From NCBI GenBank assembly GCA_018699955.1, contig JABISG010000140.1, positions 1-52,927 on the forward strand: a stretch of DNA of 52,927 nt. The letters run 5' to 3'. Below, one piece after another: positions 44,352 to 52,908 of this stretch. The notes beneath the pieces were generated by a model, which was not told the DNA's origin, ran no database searches, and was given only the letters and a program-made list of their open reading frames with translations. The translations under genes and the position numbers were made by a program. This DNA comes from Planctomycetaceae bacterium. Its GTDB lineage: Bacteria > Planctomycetota > Planctomycetia > Planctomycetales > Planctomycetaceae. The first letter of the stretch is position 1. The number at the start of each line of letters is the position of its first letter.

Positions 44352-44790
44352 GGCGGTGTCCTTGTCATGGTTGTTTGGCGGAAACAGTTGCAGGCGTCAC
44401 TCGCCCGGCCCCTTCCTCAGTTCCGTCCGAGAACTGGTTATCAACAAACGCAATGACCATGCCAAACCTGTGGTAATCGCCTAGAGTTTTCCGTAACCCA
44501 TATTTATGATATGCCTTACGTGGTTTCCATTCTTCCGGAGCTGGTCCTTCCGGAACAATCGGTCTGTCGCACATGTGATCCTGCGGTCGCCCGAGTGTTG
44601 TCATTGTGATTCCACGCCCGAGTCATGGCATTGATCAAACCATCCGAATTTCTCGCGGCTGACCGCTGGCAATTGCGAAATGTGGTTCCCGGTCCCAAAA
44701 TGATGCACTGCGACATGCGTGGGGCAGAGAATCTGCACAGCGTGCTTGAGCGCATTGGCACGGACATTACAAGAAGGGGAAAATGCAGCG
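44352..44790. other. Divergent gap between His-rich protein and carboxylesterase
   Basis: In this 439-base gap a minus-strand frame at 44365-44604 (79 codons, with a proline-, lysine- and tyrosine-containing stretch RPIVPEGPAPEEWKPRKAY) does not overlap a known gene. It lacks a ribosome site and I recognise no family, so it is only a weak candidate. A plus-strand frame from 44625 runs into the carboxylesterase in another frame and is not supported. No repeats or clear promoters were seen. Confidence 0.35.
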
Positions 44791-45528
44791 ATGAACGTCG
44801 AAACAATGGAAATGGGCGGCCTGAAGTGTCATGTCGTCGACACGCTGGCTCCCGGCGTACCCCCTTCTATAACCGTTGTTCTCTGTCATGGATTTGGTGC
44901 GCCGGGGACCGATCTGGTCGCATTGGGGCCGGAACTGCTTCATTCCGCCCCACAACTGGCGGCATCGGTGCGGTTCTATTTTCCCGAGGCACCACTTTCG
45001 CTCGATGATTTGGGGATGTACGGCGGTCGGGCCTGGTGGCCGTTGAATATCGAACGCATGGCGGCGGCCGTTGAAAATGGCGACATGAGACATCTGCGAT
45101 CCGAAACGCCCGACGGGCTGGAGTCGGCGAGAACCCTGCTGACAGCCTTCGTAAGCGACGTCTGCGAGACCGATGGAATCGATGCGGGCCAGATCGTGTT
45201 GGGAGGTTTCTCGCAGGGATCGATGTTGGCCACCGACGTTGCGCTGAGTTTTTCACAGCGACTGGCTGGATTGTGCGTCCTTTCCGGGACACTGTTGTCT
45301 GAAGACAGGTGGCGGGATCTGGCCTCTGAGCGAGGGCCACTTCCCGTTTTACAGAGTCACGGCCGACAAGATCCGCTGTTGCCATTCGTAGCGGCCCAAT
45401 GGCTGCGAGATCTGCTGATCGAAGGCGGCCTTTCGGTAGAGTTTCTGCCGTTCGACGGAATGCACACAATTTCCGTCGATACACTGCAACGCTTTGCAGA
45501 GTTTCTGATCGAATTAATACCGGATTGA
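44791..45528 (+). CDS. Phospholipase/carboxylesterase-family alpha/beta hydrolase
   Basis: The 245-residue cytoplasmic hydrolase has the oxyanion region VLCHGFGAPGTD, nucleophile S141 in GGFSQGS, acid D194 in HGRQDPLLP and base H225 in GMHTI. The family includes small carboxylesterases and lysophospholipases similar to YpfH. ATG 44791 is chosen because AAGGGG lies about 12 bases before it, and homology starts after it; the frame open from 44719 adds 24 unrelated residues. The natural ester is unknown. Confidence 0.87.
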   Translation: MNVETMEMGGLKCHVVDTLAPGVPPSITVVLCHGFGAPGTDLVALGPELLHSAPQLAASVRFYFPEAPLSLDDLGMYGGRAWWPLNIERMAAAVENGDMRHLRSETPDGLESARTLLTAFVSDVCETDGIDAGQIVLGGFSQGSMLATDVALSFSQRLAGLCVLSGTLLSEDRWRDLASERGPLPVLQSHGRQDPLLPFVAAQWLRDLLIEGGLSVEFLPFDGMHTISVDTLQRFAEFLIELIPD

Positions 45529-45760
45529 GGCCCCTTGGCGGCCAATTCCGAAAAACATCTCCGGAACGCTCACAGATGGTGGCCAAGTTGCGTATTATTA
45601 AGGGTTAAGACCGCAGTCGAATTCGTTTATGGCTGAACCTTAGCCTGAAAAGATCGCTCACCCCGCTCGCCTTGATGGCGAAGGCTGAGCGAGTGTTGAA
45701 ACCGCAAGAAACGTCCCTCTTCCTCAGGGAGAGGGAGAAGATTTTGGAATCGAACCCCTC
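45529..45760. other. Intergenic region with short hairpins
   Basis: The gap holds a CCCTC...GAGGG stem around 45715-45735 and a GC hairpin around 45665-45695 built from GCTCGCC/GGCGA-like segments. They may act as terminators for the carboxylesterase, but neither has a T-run. No gene is visible. Confidence 0.35.
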
Positions 45761-48085
45761 GTGCACCATCTCGCCTGCCGTTGTTTTTGCAGTCGCCTTC
45801 GCCCGATGTTGGCGTTGATCGCCATTTCGGTGATGTCGGGCATGGCGTCGCCGACGCTCGCCGTTGAAACACCTGGACAATCGTCGTCAGATTTGAGTAT
45901 CGAGCAGATTCGCATTGGGTTTGGTGGGAGTTTCAAAGTCGGACGGTGGACCTCAATTTCCGTCGATGTCAAAGTCAAACGTCCCTGCACGGTGCAGTGG
46001 TCGATCGAAGTCCCCGATCCGCACGGAAACCCGACGCAGTTTCCGGGACCCGAAACGCAATTCGCCCACCCGGGATTGCAAACGTTGAAAACGGTTTTCC
46101 GAACCGGTCGGCTGAAAGGGACTCTGCGCGTCCGTGTCGGTAGTGACGGCAATGAAGTCGAACGGCTGCTGAGAACGGACGACGATGAAGCAGCCGCGCT
46201 GCGACCTGCGTTAGAGCAGTCGGTTGTTCTCGTGGGTGTGCTGGGACAACCGGCGGGCCTTTCCGACCTGCAGAAACTGGAACGGCCCGTGCAAATCGTC
46301 AATATAGACGACGCACCCGATCTGCCCATCGAGTTCGCGGCCTACGAAGGTCTGGATATTCTCATCATTAACGGCAAACCCGAAATTACGCGCCCGCAAA
46401 GCGATGCGATTCGAGATTGGGTTTATTCCGGCGGTCGCCTGACGCTGGCTGTTGGGCGCGATACGACCGCCTTTCAGAATGGTTCGATGTACCAGTGGGT
46501 GAGCGACTTCATTCCGCTGCTGGGGACCAGAGCGTTACGAAAACTCAGCGGATTGGAAAGCTTCGACAGAGGGACGACGCCGATTACCGTCCGGCGGGGG
46601 AAACCGGTGACCGCGGCGAGGATCGATACCGGAGGCAACGACTCCGATTCGCCGAAATTTGCGGGGAGTGTGCTGGTGACGGAAGAGCGGGAGCCGTTGG
46701 TGGTGCGATCGGCCTGTGGATTCGGACGGGTCACTTTTTTTGGCGTCGATCTCGACCAGCCGCCGCTGTCCGACTGGCAACCATTGTCCGCGGTGCTGCA
46801 GAAGCTTGTGTTCGACGAATTCCCGCCCGCGTCCGATAAGGACAGCAATCGGGGACAACGGTTGTCGCAAACCGGCGTCTCCGATTTGGCAACGCAGTTG
46901 CAGTCGGCATCGGAAGATTTTCCCGATCTGGCTCGAATCTCAACCTGGACGGTGATGACGTTGCTGCTCTTCTACTTGATGCTTATTGGCCCGGCCGATT
47001 ATTTCCTCGTGCATCGTCTGTTTCGCAATCCACGTATGACCTGGGTGTCATTTCCCATCATGGTCTGCGTGGCGGCAGCGTTGGCCATATGGACGGCGCG
47101 TTCAACAAACAGCCAGGACGTTCGTCTAAACCAGATCGATCTTGTCGATATCGACGCGGCCGCTGTTGGTCCACAGTTTGTGCGTTCACAAAGTTGGTTG
47201 ACCGTGTACACACCCAGCACCGTGCGAAATCGCGTGGCCGTCGTGCCACGCTCGCTTCAAGCGGAAGACAACAATCATCAGCCGGATGAAACGGCCGCTG
47301 CCGATAGTGACGTCACGGAGGAGAACGGCTCGTTTCTGCTCAGTTGGGCTGGAGTGCCGGAGACCGGTTTTGGGGGCATGTATCGTTCCGGCGGAATCGA
47401 GTTCGGCCGGCCACCATATCGTTATGCTGAGGGGGGTGCAGGGATCGACGATCTTCCGACGGCAATGTGGTCGACGGCCAGCCTGACGGCCACACGGACA
47501 CACCGCAGTGAAGGTCTCATCGAAAGTGATTTGACCAGCCGGGGTTTCGGGCTGCTTTCGGGAACGCTAACGCATCATCTGGGCGGACCGCTGCGCGAAT
47601 GGATGTTGGCATACGGCCCAGGAGTCTATTTTTCAAAAGTCAATCCGCGCACCGGCGAGGCAGCGGTCATCGAACCGAACACCACTTGGTCGCCCGATGG
47701 CCCCTCCGTTCATCAACAGGAACTGCTTGGGTACTTGACGCAAACTCGTTTGACGGAGGTCGAGGGTTCCGACGCGAGCAGCAGGAAGAAACCGGAATTC
47801 CGGCTCGCCCAATCAAAGTACGATCCGTTCAACCGCGAACCGGGTGGAATTCTGCGGATGATTACTTTTTTTCGCCGCGCCGGTGGGGAGAAGTATACGC
47901 AACTGAAAAACGATAGCCTCAGGCATTTTGATTACACCGGCTTGTTGGAATTGGATCGGGCCATTCTGTTCGCTCGAATTGATGCTCCGGTCGCCGATCT
48001 CAAATGGAACGATAAACCTCTGACATCGACAAAGCGTTCAACGTTTGTCCGTATCGTGCTGCCTGTAAGAAAGACAAAACAGTAA
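45761..48085 (+). CDS. Large membrane protein with class I glutamine-amidotransferase-like domain
   Basis: The product is 774 residues from GTG 45761, or 759 from ATG 45806; no ribosome site decides. The signal segment ends MASPTLAVE. Residues about 150-240 resemble a GATase1-like Rossmann domain (EGLDILIINGKPEITR and WVYSGGRLTLAVG). Two membrane helices lie near 397-447 (LLLFYLMLIGPADYFLVHRLF, then FPIMVCVAAALAIW). The C-terminal about 320 residues are beta-rich and extracytoplasmic. Proteins of this outline often sit beside ABC-transporter genes in planctomycetes, and here an ABC ATPase follows, so it may be an accessory or permease-like partner. No catalytic triad of a true amidotransferase is visible. 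Confidence 0.65.
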   Translation: MHHLACRCFCSRLRPMLALIAISVMSGMASPTLAVETPGQSSSDLSIEQIRIGFGGSFKVGRWTSISVDVKVKRPCTVQWSIEVPDPHGNPTQFPGPETQFAHPGLQTLKTVFRTGRLKGTLRVRVGSDGNEVERLLRTDDDEAAALRPALEQSVVLVGVLGQPAGLSDLQKLERPVQIVNIDDAPDLPIEFAAYEGLDILIINGKPEITRPQSDAIRDWVYSGGRLTLAVGRDTTAFQNGSMYQWVSDFIPLLGTRALRKLSGLESFDRGTTPITVRRGKPVTAARIDTGGNDSDSPKFAGSVLVTEEREPLVVRSACGFGRVTFFGVDLDQPPLSDWQPLSAVLQKLVFDEFPPASDKDSNRGQRLSQTGVSDLATQLQSASEDFPDLARISTWTVMTLLLFYLMLIGPADYFLVHRLFRNPRMTWVSFPIMVCVAAALAIWTARSTNSQDVRLNQIDLVDIDAAAVGPQFVRSQSWLTVYTPSTVRNRVAVVPRSLQAEDNNHQPDETAAADSDVTEENGSFLLSWAGVPETGFGGMYRSGGIEFGRPPYRYAEGGAGIDDLPTAMWSTASLTATRTHRSEGLIESDLTSRGFGLLSGTLTHHLGGPLREWMLAYGPGVYFSKVNPRTGEAAVIEPNTTWSPDGPSVHQQELLGYLTQTRLTEVEGSDASSRKKPEFRLAQSKYDPFNREPGGILRMITFFRRAGGEKYTQLKNDSLRHFDYTGLLELDRAILFARIDAPVADLKWNDKPLTSTKRSTFVRIVLPVRKTKQ

Positions 48086-48113
48086 AGAAAACAAAATCCT
48101 GCATTGATTAGGA

Positions 48114-48185
48114 ATCAGCCCTCAGCGCAAGCAAGGGCTTGAGTCATGCACACAAACGATGCCCCTCCTCACGGGACGGGTTGGT
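48114..48185. repeat. 72-bp intergenic inverted repeat (copy 2, diverged)
   Basis: The left arm ATCAGCCCTCAGCGCAAGCA matches the left arm of the element at 26711 at most positions, and the right arm read backwards (ACCAACCCGTCCCGTGAGG) matches the same arm with more changes. It therefore appears to be a decayed copy of the same element. It lies between the membrane protein and the ABC ATPase, inside what may be one operon. Confidence 0.65.
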
Positions 48186-48238
48186 AAGTACCGAATCGAC
48201 ATTGGCATAGAATCAACCAAGAACAATTTGGGTTTGCT

Positions 48239-49165
48239 GTGATAGAAACGCGACAACTGACAAAACGTTATGGCGATCTGATTGCCGTCGATCACATCGA
48301 TCTGAAACTGGCCGAAGGTGATGTGTTCGGATTTATTGGCCCGAACGGATCGGGCAAAACGACCACAATGCGGATGCTCGCCACGCTGCTCAATCCCGAT
48401 TACGGCGAAGCCTACGTTTGTGGCAAGTCGATTTATACTCACCCGCAGGAGATTCGGCGGCTGGTGGGATACATGCCCGATTTCTTCGGCGTGTACGATG
48501 ATATGTCTGTCATCGAATACCTGGAGTTCTTTGCAGCCGCCTATCGCATCGACGGTCACGCTCGTCGCAAGATTTGCGAAGAGAAGCTGGAACTCGTCGA
48601 TATGTCGTTCAAACGCGACGCGATGGTGAATCAGCTTTCTCGCGGGCAGACGCAACGGATTGGTCTGGCACGCGTGCTGCTGCACGAACCGCAGGTGCTA
48701 TTGTTGGACGAACCGGCCAGCGGTCTCGATCCGCGCGCACGAATCGAGATCCGCAATCTCTTGAAACGCCTCGGCGAATTGAAGAAGACGGTGATCGTCT
48801 CCAGCCACATTCTGCCGGAATTGGCCGACGTCTGTACGCGGGTCGGCATGATCGAAAAAGGCGTGTTAATTGTTGATGGTTACGTCAATGAGGTTATGAA
48901 GAAGGCCCGCGAATCGCAGATGCTCGAAGTTTGCGTCACGGAGAATTCGGAGCAAGCCGCCGCGCTGTTGGAACAGCACGACGACGTCGCACGGGTCTCG
49001 ATGCAAGGCGAGACGATTGAAGTGACACTGAATCAAAACGTCGAAGACTACAGTTTCATCCCGCAAATGATGTTTGAGGCGGGCTATCGGTTAACACTGT
49101 TCCGTGAGGAAGAGGTCAATCTGGAAACGGCCTTTATGGAACTGACGCGCGGCAAACAGCAGTAG
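48239..49165 (+). CDS. ABC transporter ATP-binding protein
   Basis: The 308-residue ATPase has Walker A GPNGSGKTT, the signature LSRGQTQRI and Walker B VLLLDEPASGLDPRAR, then the H-loop SSHILPE. The C-terminal about 90 residues form the small regulatory extension seen in ABC-2/drug- and polysaccharide-export type ATPases. GTG 48239 is the start: the Walker fold begins immediately and no ATG fits. No permease gene follows within the window, so the membrane partner is either the upstream 774-residue protein or is encoded elsewhere. Confidence 0.9.
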   Translation: MIETRQLTKRYGDLIAVDHIDLKLAEGDVFGFIGPNGSGKTTTMRMLATLLNPDYGEAYVCGKSIYTHPQEIRRLVGYMPDFFGVYDDMSVIEYLEFFAAAYRIDGHARRKICEEKLELVDMSFKRDAMVNQLSRGQTQRIGLARVLLHEPQVLLLDEPASGLDPRARIEIRNLLKRLGELKKTVIVSSHILPELADVCTRVGMIEKGVLIVDGYVNEVMKKARESQMLEVCVTENSEQAAALLEQHDDVARVSMQGETIEVTLNQNVEDYSFIPQMMFEAGYRLTLFREEEVNLETAFMELTRGKQQ

Positions 49166-49307
49166 CCGCAAAACGGTGCCGACACGCCGTGACACCAGAC
49201 AGCTGCTGTGGCTCCGGGCGGAAACCTGCCTTGACCGGCCTGCTGATCGCGACTATTCTCCCCGCCTCTCCCCCCTCATTTCGACTTCCCTCCGCTGTTC
49301 CTTTCGG

Positions 49308-50501
49308 GTGAAACCTGTGTTGCGCTCACTCCTTCGATGCGCCGCCGGCGCGACAATTCCGCGCTGCATTCAGCTCTTCCTGCTGGTAATTCTTGTGGGA
49401 ACGGCGATTTGCGTGGACGAGGTGGCGGCCGGTTCCAATGACCGCAATGTCCTCGTGTTGACGAACGGCCGCGTCATTTCCGGACGCGTCAGCCAGGGGG
49501 CCGGCGGCTTCATGGTGAAAACCGAATCCGGCGGCAGTATTCTGGTTCCCTTCGATCGGATTCGATTTCACGCCTCGGACATGCACGACGCGTACCTCCG
49601 ATTTTTGGAATCGTTTCCCAATCCGTCGCCAGATACCCACGTTGCGCTGGCAGGCTGGTGTCTTACACAACAACTTTATGACGAAACAAAAATCGAATTG
49701 CGGGCGGCCCTCAAGGCCAATCCAAACCATACCGAAGCTCGTAACATGCTCCGTCGGCTGGAAGTCATTCTGAAGCCGCAGAGTTCCCCGCAGGAAACAA
49801 CGACCAAAGCGCAGTCGCAGACGGGCGATGGTTTTGAGACGCCTCCGGCCAGTTCACTGGCGGGTCTTTCTCGCGAGGCCGCCCTCGAATTCGTCACCAA
49901 AGTTCAGCCGCTGATGATGAATAGTTGCGCACAGGCAGGTTGCCACAGCGTGGGAAGCCGGAATGCGTTTCAGTTGGAACGCGTGCGGCTGGGCCCCCGT
50001 AGCAGCCGCGTGCTGACGCAACGAAACTTGGCTGCCACACTGCAATACATCAATCGTAGCGACGCCGATGGCAGCCGAATGTTGACCGTTCCACTTGGAA
50101 GTCATGGTCGCGGCGGGCGCCCAATTTTCTCACGATCACGAGGTACAGGTCAATTCAAACTGCTCCGCAACTGGGTGCGTCGTATCGCTGCCGAATCTCC
50201 GGCTGAAAAAAGGGCAGCCAAATCTAGCGAGCGTCGCGGCGACAACTTCGCCGGATCTCGCACGGCAAGGGGCAACTTCACGCTGCAGCGGGGGCAACAA
50301 CCGCGCTCAACCTTGGATCGGAACGACACGCTGCGAGGAGAATCGCCCAAGTCGATTACCAACGCCAGGCCAAGCGCCGACCGCGCCAGAGTGACGACCG
50401 GCGGAGACGCTTTGCTCGAAGCGATTGTGCGCGAACAACGTCGCGACGCGTTCGATCCGGCAGAATTCAACCGGAAGTCGAAAACGGCCGTGCCTCGCTG
50501 A
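49308..50501 (+). CDS. Exported protein with CX4CH heme-like motif
   Basis: The product is 397 residues from GTG 49308. The frame is open from 49176, but the first 44 residues there are unlike a signal peptide, while a hydrophobic export segment (about 20-36) follows 49308. A central region (about 45-150) has short beta strands (VLVLTNGRVISGRVSQG) and a helical repeat resembling TPR (ALKANPNHTEARNML). At 207-213 is CAQAGCH, a CX4CH motif seen in planctomycete cytochrome-like proteins, where it can hold heme c. No distal ligand is assigned. The C-terminal about 150 residues are Arg/Ser-rich and disordered. The role is unknown; electron transfer in the periplasm is a guess. Confidence 0.6.
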   Translation: MKPVLRSLLRCAAGATIPRCIQLFLLVILVGTAICVDEVAAGSNDRNVLVLTNGRVISGRVSQGAGGFMVKTESGGSILVPFDRIRFHASDMHDAYLRFLESFPNPSPDTHVALAGWCLTQQLYDETKIELRAALKANPNHTEARNMLRRLEVILKPQSSPQETTTKAQSQTGDGFETPPASSLAGLSREAALEFVTKVQPLMMNSCAQAGCHSVGSRNAFQLERVRLGPRSSRVLTQRNLAATLQYINRSDADGSRMLTVPLGSHGRGGRPIFSRSRGTGQFKLLRNWVRRIAAESPAEKRAAKSSERRGDNFAGSRTARGNFTLQRGQQPRSTLDRNDTLRGESPKSITNARPSADRARVTTGGDALLEAIVREQRRDAFDPAEFNRKSKTAVPR

Positions 50502-51238
50502 ACCGACGACAGCAAGTTGCCCCGGCCTCTAACTCGCACCGAAGAAACGCCCGGTGCTACCGCCTTCTGCCACGATTGGAATCCGCGTTTGCTTTGCGCA
50601 ACGAGCACACCAGCCGACGAATGCGCTGTTATCGTGGTTAACGTAGGCGCGAACGTAGACATTGCAGCACTTCATGTGTACGCCAACGTATTGGCGTTCT
50701 TGGCCGGACGGTAGCTGTTGATCTGCCACGTCGGTACTCCGTAAGCAATTCAGCAACGCTGCGAACTCAAAGAACGGACTCTCTGGAAGTGATTCCGTGC
50801 AGTCGCCGCCTTGTACGATAAAGCAATCGGCGAGATCAATACCAAGTGATCTTGTTCGGTTCTTGCAGGTTCTGTCGGCTGTACGGATTCGGCGACCGGC
50901 TCAATTTCACCCAACCGTACGACCGTTGTGATCGTGTGAATCGGCCGATTCGCTCGAGTCGCTACTCGATGGACAGGGATTTCACCCAGTCGGCTGTTTT
51001 GTTTGCGATTGGTGTGAGAAACGTCGATTCTGTTTGACAGATGACGGTAACGACGTAGGTTTCTACGTGGATTGTCACTACATCTCGCCGCACGGACGAA
51101 TGTTGGACTCCAGGTACTTGATTGGCATGCAACCATTTGCCCCCACCTGCGGTAACTGAAAAAACGGAATCGAGCGACTACCGTCTACCGCTCGAAAAGA
51201 TAACGACACATAAGAACACGGAATCGAGGACAGCTCGG
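50502..51238. other. Gap without a supported gene
   Basis: This 737-base stretch carries only short frames with no recognisable content. The one structure I see is a perfect seven-base stem, ACGCCAA (50680-50686) and TTGGCGT (50691-50697), possibly a weak terminator for the CX4CH gene. The right part should hold the promoter of the PilZ-like gene, but I cannot pick it out. Part of the gap may be a decayed gene. Confidence 0.4.
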
Positions 51239-51664
51239 ATGTCTGGCGAACAGATCATTTCGCAATTCGTTGATCGCCTGCACGAGGAGTACACGAAGAC
51301 CGAGGTCGAGCCAACGTTTGATGCGACAGATCAAAACCAGAGTACATCTCCAGATCAGTTCAGCACGCAGGTTGTGGCCGCCTGGGATGGCAAGTCACCA
51401 TTGAACGATGCGGAGTTCGTTCGTGTCTCTTGTCGGGAGTTGAGCGCCAGCGGAATCTCGTTTTGGATTGGGCATCCGCCCACAATGCCGTTCTTCGTCG
51501 TCGTGTTCGAGACGAACGATGAAACGGCTTTTATCAAGACTCGTATTTCAGATGCCAAGCCCGACCCGGAATTAGATGGTGAACCCTACCTTGTGAGTGC
51601 GGAGTTTGACGGCCGGATCGACCTGGATTTCATGCCTTCATTGGCGGCAAATCACTATAAGTAG
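51239..51664 (+). CDS. PilZ-like domain protein
   Basis: The 141-residue cytoplasmic protein has a central region with VSCRELSASGISFW (64-77), which follows the (D/N)xSxxG half of the PilZ c-di-GMP-binding motif, with glutamate (E67) at the first position. The RxxxR half is not visible. ATG 51239 is chosen because GAGGA lies eight bases before it and the frame open from 51122 adds 39 unrelated residues. It is followed 114 bases later by a diguanylate cyclase gene, which supports a c-di-GMP link. Binding of c-di-GMP is uncertain without the arginine motif. Confidence 0.65.
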   Translation: MSGEQIISQFVDRLHEEYTKTEVEPTFDATDQNQSTSPDQFSTQVVAAWDGKSPLNDAEFVRVSCRELSASGISFWIGHPPTMPFFVVVFETNDETAFIKTRISDAKPDPELDGEPYLVSAEFDGRIDLDFMPSLAANHYK

Positions 51665-51765
51665 TCCGAAAACCCTCTGACGGGGCGTTTCAAAACGCCG
51701 TCCGCTGGATGGTCTTGAACAACACACGTGGTCGCGAATAACGACGTCCCACACAATTGGGAGTC

Positions 51766-51770
51766 GGAGG
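51766..51770 (+). promoter_or_regulatory. Ribosome binding site deciding the start of the diguanylate cyclase
   Basis: GGAGG at 51766-51770, eight bases before GTG 51779, is the strongest Shine-Dalgarno match near this gene. It favours 51779 over the upstream in-frame start at 51728. Confidence 0.75.
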
Positions 51771-51778
51771 AAGAAACT

Positions 51779-52822
51779 GTGTCTATCCTCGTCTGGTATA
51801 TCGTCCTGTTCGCGCCACAATTGGCCATTGGCGCTGGGATCGGCTGGTGGTTCGCCCACAGCCGCGCCGGCGCTGCGACACCGGAAGCACAGCCGTCTGA
51901 AACACAGGCATCTGAAACACAGCCGTCTGATGAACAGCCAGACGGTGATTCGACAGCAACAGCGGATGAACTTCGCCTTGCTCTGAATCAGTTGAAATCA
52001 CTGACCGACGCCGTGCAGGAAGATGTTCGCGAGCATGCCGAAATAGTCGATTCCAGTAATAAAGAACTGGCCGCGATGGATTCGGGTGATGCCAGTGAAG
52101 TCATGAATGCGATTGGGCCGATCGTCAAGGCAAACGAAGAACTACAGCAGCGCCTGCAGGAGACTGAAGACAAACTGGCCGAACAGGCCGAACTACTTGA
52201 CCAGCAGACGACCGAAGCGCGAACCGACCCGCTCACCGGACTGCTGAATCGTCGTGGAATGGAAGGCGAAATCTCGAAGCTGCTCGACGAGTACGAACAG
52301 TCGGAAATGAGTTTCTGCTACACAATTCTCGACATCGACCACTTCAAGAAATTCAACGACGACCATGGACACGATGTCGGCGATGTTGTTCTGAGTGACG
52401 TGGCGCGGGTTGTCTCGGGTGCGGTGAGCAGGCAGGACATTGTGGCACGGTATGGTGGCGAGGAATTTGTCATTTTATCGCCCGACACAGAACTGCACGA
52501 AGCGGGGCAGTTGCTCGAACGCGTTCGGGCTGCGGTGGAAGCGAACGCTGTGCGCAGCGACGCCGGCGATTTGAAGGTCACCATTAGTCTGGGGGTTGCG
52601 CAAGTCGGTGCTGAAGATTCAGCGGCCTTGGCGAAACGGGCCGACACTGCGCTCTATGCAGCAAAAGAAGCCGGCCGCAACCGTGCATTCTTCCACGACG
52701 GATTGCACAACCATCCCATCTCGCTTGGTGCATCGGCCGGCAACGATAGTCGAAGTGACAAGTTGACCGAACTTCCCAGCCGGGCGGTGGCCTACCCCCG
52801 ATCTTTGTACCACCCTCAGTGA
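51779..52822 (+). CDS. Membrane-anchored diguanylate cyclase (GGDEF domain)
   Basis: The product is 347 residues from GTG 51779, with a single N-terminal membrane helix (about 4-25). A spacer rich in Glu/Thr/Gln/Pro repeats (SETQ and SDEQ units at 35-55) and a coiled-coil stretch (60-145) follow. The GGDEF domain starts at TDPLTGLLNRRG, has the metal-binding LDIDHFKKFND segment and an intact GGEEF active site (226-230). The usual RxxD inhibitory site just before it is altered: the arginine position is S217. The enzyme should make c-di-GMP, without that feedback site. A PilZ-like gene lies just upstream. No input domain other than the membrane segment and coiled coil is present. Confidence 0.9.
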   Translation: MSILVWYIVLFAPQLAIGAGIGWWFAHSRAGAATPEAQPSETQASETQPSDEQPDGDSTATADELRLALNQLKSLTDAVQEDVREHAEIVDSSNKELAAMDSGDASEVMNAIGPIVKANEELQQRLQETEDKLAEQAELLDQQTTEARTDPLTGLLNRRGMEGEISKLLDEYEQSEMSFCYTILDIDHFKKFNDDHGHDVGDVVLSDVARVVSGAVSRQDIVARYGGEEFVILSPDTELHEAGQLLERVRAAVEANAVRSDAGDLKVTISLGVAQVGAEDSAALAKRADTALYAAKEAGRNRAFFHDGLHNHPISLGASAGNDSRSDKLTELPSRAVAYPRSLYHPQ

Positions 52823-52844
52823 GAGAATCGGGGTTCAGGTAACA

Positions 52845-52908
52845 CGTTCTGTTCAACAGGGCGCAGCGTAGCGAAGTCCTGTTGAACAGAACGGGCCGCA
52901 TATGCGGC
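52845..52908. repeat. Two adjacent palindromes at the end of the window
   Basis: A 16-base perfect inverted repeat, CGTTCTGTTCAACAGG (52845-52860) and its complement at 52878-52893, encloses a 17-base loop. It is followed directly by a perfect 14-base palindrome, GCCGCATATGCGGC (52895-52908). The first lies 22 bases after the diguanylate cyclase stop and could terminate it, although no T-run follows. The pair may be part of a longer element that continues beyond the window. Confidence 0.7.

Noticed and set aside
44365..44604. A 79-codon minus-strand frame not overlapping other genes
   Set aside because: It has protein-like composition but no ribosome site or known family, so it is mentioned only as a weak candidate in the gap entry.
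45746..45758. A tRNA T-arm-like sequence (GGGGTTCGATTCC) on the minus strand
   Set aside because: No matching acceptor stem, D-arm or anticodon arm can be folded around it.
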